10,719 bases of DNA from Pseudomonadota bacterium (GTDB lineage: Bacteria; Pseudomonadota; Alphaproteobacteria; Sphingomonadales; Sphingomonadaceae): the NCBI GenBank assembly GCA_023424275.1, contig JAFAED010000543.1, forward strand, positions 1 through 10,719, written 5' to 3'. The translations under genes were made by a program, and so were the position numbers. This document shows positions 6,540 to 10,719 of the stretch, in pieces (the first letter of the stretch is position 1; the number at the start of each line of letters is the position of its first letter). The notes under the pieces are model-generated. The model saw only the letters and a list, made by a program, of their open reading frames with translations. It did not search any database and had not been told where the DNA came from.

Positions 6540-9161
6540 ATGAAAACGTCTCTCCCGAATTTCCGGGTCGCTTTACTGTGCTCGGCCGTCCTCTTTGCTA
6601 CGCCGTCGCTGGCGCAGTCCGAACCGTCCGCGGATCCGCTACCCGAGGTCGAAGCGGGCGCCGACGGCGACGCGATTATCGTCACCGGTCAGCGCCGCGC
6701 GCAATATGAGGCGACCGCCGAAAAGCGTGACGCCTTCATCGTGATGGACGCGATTTCGTCCGACGATATCGGCAAGCTTCCCGACCATAATACCGCTGCC
6801 GCGCTCCGCCGCATTCCGGGGCTTTCTGTGCAGGAAGATCAGGGCGAACCGCGCTTCCCCGTGCTGCGCGGGCTCCAGTCGACCTATAACCGCACGACCG
6901 TCGACGGCGCGCTGGTGTCGGGTGTCGATTCGACGGGGCGCACCGTGCCGCTCGACATCATCCCCTCGGTGATGGCGGCGCGGATCGAGGTCATCAAGAC
7001 GGTGACGCCGGAAAATGACGCCAACGCCATCGGCGGCATCATCAACATCGCGACGCGCAGCGCCTTCGACGCGAAGCGGGCCTTCTTCAACGGCGTCGCT
7101 TCCTATGGCATCTACGAACAGAATGGCGACGTGCGGAACAGCAAGCCGTCGTACCGCATCGCTTTCGCCGCGGGCACGACCTTCGGCGCGAACGACGAAT
7201 GGGGCATCGTTATCGGGGCGAGCCAGGAACAGCTCGATTACGACATTCCGCAGATCGAGGTCGCGAGCCCCTCGGTGCGCGAATATAGGGCGGACGGAAC
7301 GGCGGTGAATTCGGGCGATCCAACAGGTAACGGCATTCAGGTGCCGACCCAGCACCGCCTCTTCTGGTACAACAACACGAAGCGGCGCACGGGCGGCAAT
7401 GTGAAGCTCGAATGGCGTCCGTCGGACCGCTTCCGCTGGGAATTGTCGGGCGTCGTCGCGCGCACCGAAGATGATGAGGAACGCATCGAATATCGCATCG
7501 AACCGATCGGCAATGTCGCGAACCAGACACCGACGAGCGGCGATTTCGCGCGCGGCCGCATCATCATCCAGCTTAACCAGCCGATCACCAAGCGTCTTGT
7601 CGCGCTCGGCCGCACCGCGTTCGACTGGGATGCAAGCGAGAAGCTGAAGGTCGATGGCGACGCCGTCTTCTCGCTCGGTCGCCTCCGCGTGCCGAACGAA
7701 AGCATCGAGTTCCGTACCCGCGACGCCGAGGGCGCGCGCTATGCCTTCCATTATGACACGTCGGACTTCTATCCGGTGTTCACCCCGAACAACGCCGCCG
7801 ACGCGGTCGACCCCAGCAACTTTTATCTCCAGCAGCAGCGCAGCGACCTGGCGAAATCGCTTGAAAAGAGCGGCCAGTTCCGCCTCAACCTGACCTGGGG
7901 CGACGACCGCGACGATGGCGGGGTCAAGATCAAGACCGGCGGCGTTATCCGCCTGACCGACCGCGAGAATAGCAATCCGCGTACCGACTATAAGGCGGCG
8001 AGTGGCTTCGACTACTCGCTCGACGAGGTCGTCACCGACGGCCCGACCAAGCCGATCCAGGGGCAGTTCACTATCCCGATCCGTATCGATGCCAGCGCCT
8101 TCCCCGCCTTCTACGAAGCGAACAAGGGCAGCTTCACGACCACGGTTGCCTCGGTCGCCGGCAATTACGACGTCAGCGAGGATGTCTATGCCGCCTATCT
8201 TCAGGGCAGCACACGCATCGGCAATGTCACCCTGCTCGGCGGGCTGCGCTATGAACGCACCGACATCTCGTCGAACGCCTTCCGCGCGGTCGGCTCGACT
8301 TTGACCGAGATCACCACCGACGGCAGCTATGACAATTGGCTGCCCAGCTTCCACGTCCGCTGGGACGTCGCCGATCGCTTCGTCATCCGCGGCGCCTACA
8401 CCAACACGATCGGCCGCCCCGATTACGGCTCGATCGCCGCCACCGAAACATTGAGCTTCGACGGCAGCCAGCCGACGCTGTCGCGTGGCAATCCGGGGCT
8501 GAAGCCGCGCGAAAGTCGCGGTTTCGACCTGTCGTTCGAATTCTACCCGAAGGACGGCGTCATCTCGGCCGCGCTCTTCCACAAGAAGATCAAGAACGAG
8601 ATTTTCACCTTGTCGAGCGTCGAGACGATCGACGTCGGCCGCGGGGCCGAGGATGTGCTGGTGTCCGAACCGCGCAATGCCGAAAGCGCGACGATCAAGG
8701 GGCTGGAACTCAATCTCCAGCAGGCGCTGACCTTCCTGCCCGATCCGTTCGACGGCATCGGCATCAGCGCGAACGCGACCTTCCTCGACACGAAGTTCAC
8801 CTTCCTGACCAGCGTCGGCCCGCGCGTGTCGGGCCTGTTCCTCCAGCCCGACACGGTGTGGAATGCGTCGGTCTATTATCAGAAGGACAAGTTCGAGGCG
8901 CGGCTGTCGTATAATTACATCGGCGGCTTTCTCGAAACCATCAACGACACGATCCCGAACGCCGACCAGTACTGGAAGAGCCGCGGCACGCTCGACGCGA
9001 ACCTCAATTTCCGCCTGACGCCGAATGTCACCCTCTATGCCGAGGGGCAGAACCTCACGAATAAGGGGCGCCGCGAACTGGTCGGCCCGGGTCAGGCCTA
9101 TCTCCAGGAATCGGCCGAATATGGCCGCACCTTCTGGTTCGGCGTGGCGGCGAATTTCTGA
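6540..9161 (+). CDS. TonB-dependent receptor, TonB-Xanth-Caul type, complete
   Basis: This 873-residue outer-membrane receptor imports a ligand with TonB energy. The ATG at 6540 begins a clear signal peptide (MKTSLPNFRV, hydrophobic core, ATPSLA/Q, cleavage near 25). A TonB-box-like DAIIVTGQRR follows at 44-53. The plug contains IGKLPDHNTAAALRRIPGLS, PVLRGLQSTYNRTTVDG, and IEVIKTVTPENDANAIGGIINIATRS, wording typical of the TonB-Xanth-Caul subfamily common in Caulobacter, Xanthomonas and sphingomonads. The barrel ends in AEGQNLTNKGRREL and a terminal Phe (FWFGVAANF). GGGA at 6527-6530 is a plausible ribosome site; an in-frame GTG at 6459 would put 27 residues before the signal peptide and is rejected. 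The mature protein has no cysteine, unlike the first receptor. Relatives often take up sugars or plant-derived oligomers, but no ligand can be assigned. Confidence 0.95.
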   Translation: MKTSLPNFRVALLCSAVLFATPSLAQSEPSADPLPEVEAGADGDAIIVTGQRRAQYEATAEKRDAFIVMDAISSDDIGKLPDHNTAAALRRIPGLSVQEDQGEPRFPVLRGLQSTYNRTTVDGALVSGVDSTGRTVPLDIIPSVMAARIEVIKTVTPENDANAIGGIINIATRSAFDAKRAFFNGVASYGIYEQNGDVRNSKPSYRIAFAAGTTFGANDEWGIVIGASQEQLDYDIPQIEVASPSVREYRADGTAVNSGDPTGNGIQVPTQHRLFWYNNTKRRTGGNVKLEWRPSDRFRWELSGVVARTEDDEERIEYRIEPIGNVANQTPTSGDFARGRIIIQLNQPITKRLVALGRTAFDWDASEKLKVDGDAVFSLGRLRVPNESIEFRTRDAEGARYAFHYDTSDFYPVFTPNNAADAVDPSNFYLQQQRSDLAKSLEKSGQFRLNLTWGDDRDDGGVKIKTGGVIRLTDRENSNPRTDYKAASGFDYSLDEVVTDGPTKPIQGQFTIPIRIDASAFPAFYEANKGSFTTTVASVAGNYDVSEDVYAAYLQGSTRIGNVTLLGGLRYERTDISSNAFRAVGSTLTEITTDGSYDNWLPSFHVRWDVADRFVIRGAYTNTIGRPDYGSIAATETLSFDGSQPTLSRGNPGLKPRESRGFDLSFEFYPKDGVISAALFHKKIKNEIFTLSSVETIDVGRGAEDVLVSEPRNAESATIKGLELNLQQALTFLPDPFDGIGISANATFLDTKFTFLTSVGPRVSGLFLQPDTVWNASVYYQKDKFEARLSYNYIGGFLETINDTIPNADQYWKSRGTLDANLNFRLTPNVTLYAEGQNLTNKGRRELVGPGQAYLQESAEYGRTFWFGVAANF

Positions 9162-9964
9162 TGCTCGGCGTGCTTCTGCTCCTCGCCTCGACCGCCGCAA
9201 CGCCTGCACCTACGGTTCCGCAGGGCGAGGCGGCCGAGACCGTCCGCCGCATCCCCGCTGCCGAAGCGCGGCAGGGTGTGGCGGCCGGGCCCGCCGGCAT
9301 CTACGCCGTCGCCAACTGGACGATCGCCCGCTACGACCGCAAGACCGGCGAGCGCGTGAAACTTTGGGAGGGCGACCCCGCCCGTTATCCGCACATCAAC
9401 AGTTGCGCGCTGCTGAAGGGCGAACTGGTGTGCGCGGCGTCGAACTTCCCGGCGGTGCCGCACGCCAGTTCGGTCGAAATCTTCGATCCCGTGACGCTCG
9501 CGCACAAACGCACCGTGTCGCTGGGGCAGGGGACGGGCTCGCTGACCTGGATCGACTGGCACGACGGCCACTGGTGGGGCATGTTCGCCAATTATGACGC
9601 AAAGGGCGGCGAACCGCCGCGCGACCATCGCCACACGACGCTGGTCAAATTCGACCCCGAATGGCGCCGCACCGAAAGCTGGGCGCTGCCCGCGACGATC
9701 CTCGAACGTATCGCGCCGATGAGCATTTCGGGCGGCGGCTTCGGGCCCGACGGCAATCTGTGGCTGTCGGGGCATGATTTGCCCGAACTCTATGTCACGC
9801 GGCTGCCCAAGGGCGGCGCGACGCTCGACCATGTCGCGACCGTTCCGATGGAGGCCGAGGGGCAGGCGATCGACTGGGACGAAAGCCAGCCGGGGATGCT
9901 CTGGGGTATCAGCCGCAAGAACCGCGCGATGATCGAAATGCGCGTGCCCATGGTCGGGGAATAA
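9161..9964 (+). CDS. exported beta-propeller-like protein of unknown function
   Basis: I do not recognise a named family with confidence. The 267-residue product begins with a short hydrophobic signal segment (MLGVLLLLASTAATPA). The rest has repeated propeller-like units: GIYAVANWTIARYDRKTGE (46-64), VEIFDPVTLAHKRTVSLG (105-122), LVKFDPEWRRTESWALP (161-177), GFGPDGNLWLSGHD (193-206) and GQAIDWDESQPGMLWGIS (234-251). These resemble 'value - brief turn - Trp/Tyr' blades of WD/YVTN or SMP-30-like sensors and lactonases. The central segment is rich in Trp and His (WIDWHDGHWWG, 130-140), a possible binding face. Cys82 and Cys91, its only cysteines, may pair. Its ATG overlaps the receptor stop by one base with no own ribosome site, so it is probably made in step with the receptor and acts beside it in the periplasm or at the outer membrane. 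Binding protein, lactonase or glycan-active enzyme are all possible. Confidence 0.82.
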   Translation: MLGVLLLLASTAATPAPTVPQGEAAETVRRIPAAEARQGVAAGPAGIYAVANWTIARYDRKTGERVKLWEGDPARYPHINSCALLKGELVCAASNFPAVPHASSVEIFDPVTLAHKRTVSLGQGTGSLTWIDWHDGHWWGMFANYDAKGGEPPRDHRHTTLVKFDPEWRRTESWALPATILERIAPMSISGGGFGPDGNLWLSGHDLPELYVTRLPKGGATLDHVATVPMEAEGQAIDWDESQPGMLWGISRKNRAMIEMRVPMVGE

Positions 9965-9973
9965 TCTCCTCCG

Positions 9974-10008
9974 ATTGCCTGGCACGTTGCGACGATGTGC
10001 CAGGCAAT
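9974..10008. terminator. long perfect hairpin after the receptor-propeller unit, probable terminator
   Basis: ATTGCCTGGCAC (9974-9985) and GTGCCAGGCAAT (9997-10008) are exact 12-bp inverted copies starting nine bases after the TAA stop. The spacer can pair further (G-U, T-A, U-G, G-C), giving about 16 pairs and a three-base CGA loop. No T run follows on either strand, so it is not a textbook intrinsic terminator. It could end or protect the transcript, or act as a protein-binding palindrome. Confidence 0.5.
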
Positions 10009-10144
10009 ACGGGCCCGGAAAGCCGCCCGATTGGACATGGGTTGCCTTTCGGAAAGCCGAGGTGGAAGGTTAGAGGCGCGGCGCTATGCCGTCGCAGGCA
10101 TGGTAAGCCGCTTGCGGCAGCGCCCGGCCGATCCTTTCGACCTT
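10009..10144 (+). other. leader region of the nitronate monooxygenase gene
   Basis: No gene is supported here. It contains a 10-base direct repeat CGGAAAGCCG (10016-10025 and 10050-10059) and a small hairpin-like GCCGC-TT-GCGGC (10107-10118). A promoter for the downstream gene is expected but I see no pair of hexamers good enough to mark. Confidence 0.35.
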
Positions 10145-10148
10145 GGAG
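10145..10148 (+). promoter_or_regulatory. ribosome binding site GGAG for the nitronate monooxygenase gene
   Basis: GGAG sits six bases before the ATG at 10155 and only three before the adjacent in-frame ATG at 10152. Spacing favours the second ATG of the ATGATG pair. Confidence 0.6.
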
Positions 10149-10154
10149 ACGATG

Positions 10155-10719
10155 ATGAAGACCCGCCATCTTACCGGCTTGCTCGGCATCGAATTGCCGA
10201 TCATCCAGGCACCGATGGCGGGTGTCTCATCGCCTGCCATGGCCGCTGCCGTCAGCAACGCAGGCGGGCTCGGCTCGATCGGGGTCGGCGCGACCGATGC
10301 CGAGGGCGCGCGCGCCATGATTGCCGCGGTCCGCGAGGGAACCGCCAAGCCCTTCAACGTCAATCTCTTCTGCCATCGGCCCGCAATACCCAATGCGGCG
10401 CGCGAGCGCGCGTGGATCGAGCGCCTGCGGCCCCTGTTCGCCGAACAGGCCGCCGAGCCGCCCGAACGGCTTACCGAAATCTATCAGAGCTTCGTCACCG
10501 ACGAAGCGATGCTGCAAATGCTTCTGGACGAGCGGCCCGCGGTGGTCAGTTTTCATTTCGGCCTCCCACCCGCCGGCGCGATCCGGGCGTTGCGTGATGC
10601 CGAGATCGTGATGCTCGCCTCGGCGACCAATGCGGTCGAGGCGCAAATCATCGCCGACGCCGGTATCGACGCCATCGTCGCGCAGGGCTGGGAAGCGGGC
10701 GGCCATCGCGGTGCCTTTG
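10155..10719 (+). CDS. nitronate monooxygenase (2-nitropropane dioxygenase family), N-terminal part
   Basis: The frame opens at 10155 and runs off the window after 188 codons, so the C-terminal part is missing. The product belongs to the FMN-dependent nitronate monooxygenase family, TIM-barrel enzymes that oxidise alkyl nitronates such as propionate-3-nitronate. Visible hallmarks are the start [19 protein letters not shown] (strand one with the FMN-contacting QAPMAG), [36 protein letters not shown], and [10 protein letters not shown] at 177-186, whose GGH motif holds the conserved active-site histidine. There is no signal peptide. A GGAG site precedes the ATGATG pair. The hairpin at 9974-10008 and about 150 untranslated bases separate it from the propeller gene, so it is probably its own transcription unit and unrelated to the uptake locus. 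Confidence 0.92.
   Translation, partial: MKTRHLTGLLGIELPIIQAPMAGVSSPAMAAAVSNAGGLGSIGVGATDAEGARAMIAAVREGTAKPFNVNLFCHRPAIPNAARERAWIERLRPLFAEQAAEPPERLTEIYQSFVTDEAMLQMLLDERPAVVSFHFGLPPAGAIRALRDAEIVMLASATNAVEAQIIADAGIDAIVAQGWEAGGHRGAF

Noticed and set aside
6639..9209. An 856-codon open frame on the minus strand opposite the second receptor
   Set aside because: It mirrors the receptor's codon structure, is rich in Arg/Ala/Asp in the way of GC-rich antisense frames, and shows no domain, signal peptide or ribosome site.
2..9964. A lasso-peptide uptake or degradation cluster
   Set aside because: Such sphingomonad clusters combine a TonB receptor with a serine-type isopeptidase and a precursor peptide; neither the isopeptidase nor a precursor is seen here.
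10016..10059. Direct repeat CGGAAAGCCG, two copies 34 bases apart centre to centre
   Set aside because: Two 10-base copies in GC-rich DNA are too little to claim a regulator site or repeat family; noted only in the leader entry.
9909..10169. An 86-codon minus-strand frame over the hairpin and leader before the nitronate monooxygenase
   Set aside because: It overlaps the propeller gene end and a strong hairpin, and its product has no recognisable feature.

Overview
The window looks like chromosomal DNA of a high-GC Gram-negative alphaproteobacterium, most likely of the order Sphingomonadales (a Sphingopyxis/Sphingomonas-like organism). This rests on the GC-rich codon use, two large TonB-dependent outer-membrane receptors (one of the 'TonB-Xanth-Caul' type), and tight gene packing. 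The genus is an inference from style and not from a marker gene. I see no rRNA, tRNA, CRISPR array, insertion sequence or phage gene.

Layout. (1) A plus-strand operon covers 1-5292: the C-terminal part of a TonB-dependent receptor (its 5' end lies outside the window), a secreted metal-dependent amidohydrolase of the prolidase/carboxypeptidase/imidazolonepropionase-like group, a PaiB-like FMN-binding protein, and an MHS-family (KgtP/ProP-like) major facilitator transporter. It ends in two successive hairpins, the second a UUCG-loop hairpin followed by a T-rich stretch. (2) A minus-strand gene for a cytosolic M14-type zinc carboxypeptidase covers 5359-6279 and converges on the operon. (3) A 260-base divergent control region (6280-6539) separates it from the next unit. 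(4) A second plus-strand unit covers 6540-9964: a complete TonB-dependent receptor, then an unrecognised small exported protein with a beta-propeller-like look. A strong hairpin follows. (5) The 5' part of a nitronate monooxygenase (2-nitropropane dioxygenase) gene starts at 10155 and runs off the window.

How the genes may work together (inference). Each receptor gene ends in TGATG, so its stop overlaps by one base the start of a gene for an exported protein. This fixes a receptor-plus-exported-partner pair twice within 8 kb. With an exported amidohydrolase, a cytosolic M14 carboxypeptidase and an inner-membrane MHS permease, the simplest reading is a nutrient-scavenging locus for peptide-like or amide-linked compounds: outer-membrane uptake, periplasmic cleavage, inner-membrane import of a small organic or amino acid, and final cytosolic hydrolysis. 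The real substrate cannot be read from the sequence. I found no clearly new kind of system; the most open item is the unassigned propeller-like protein coupled to the second receptor.
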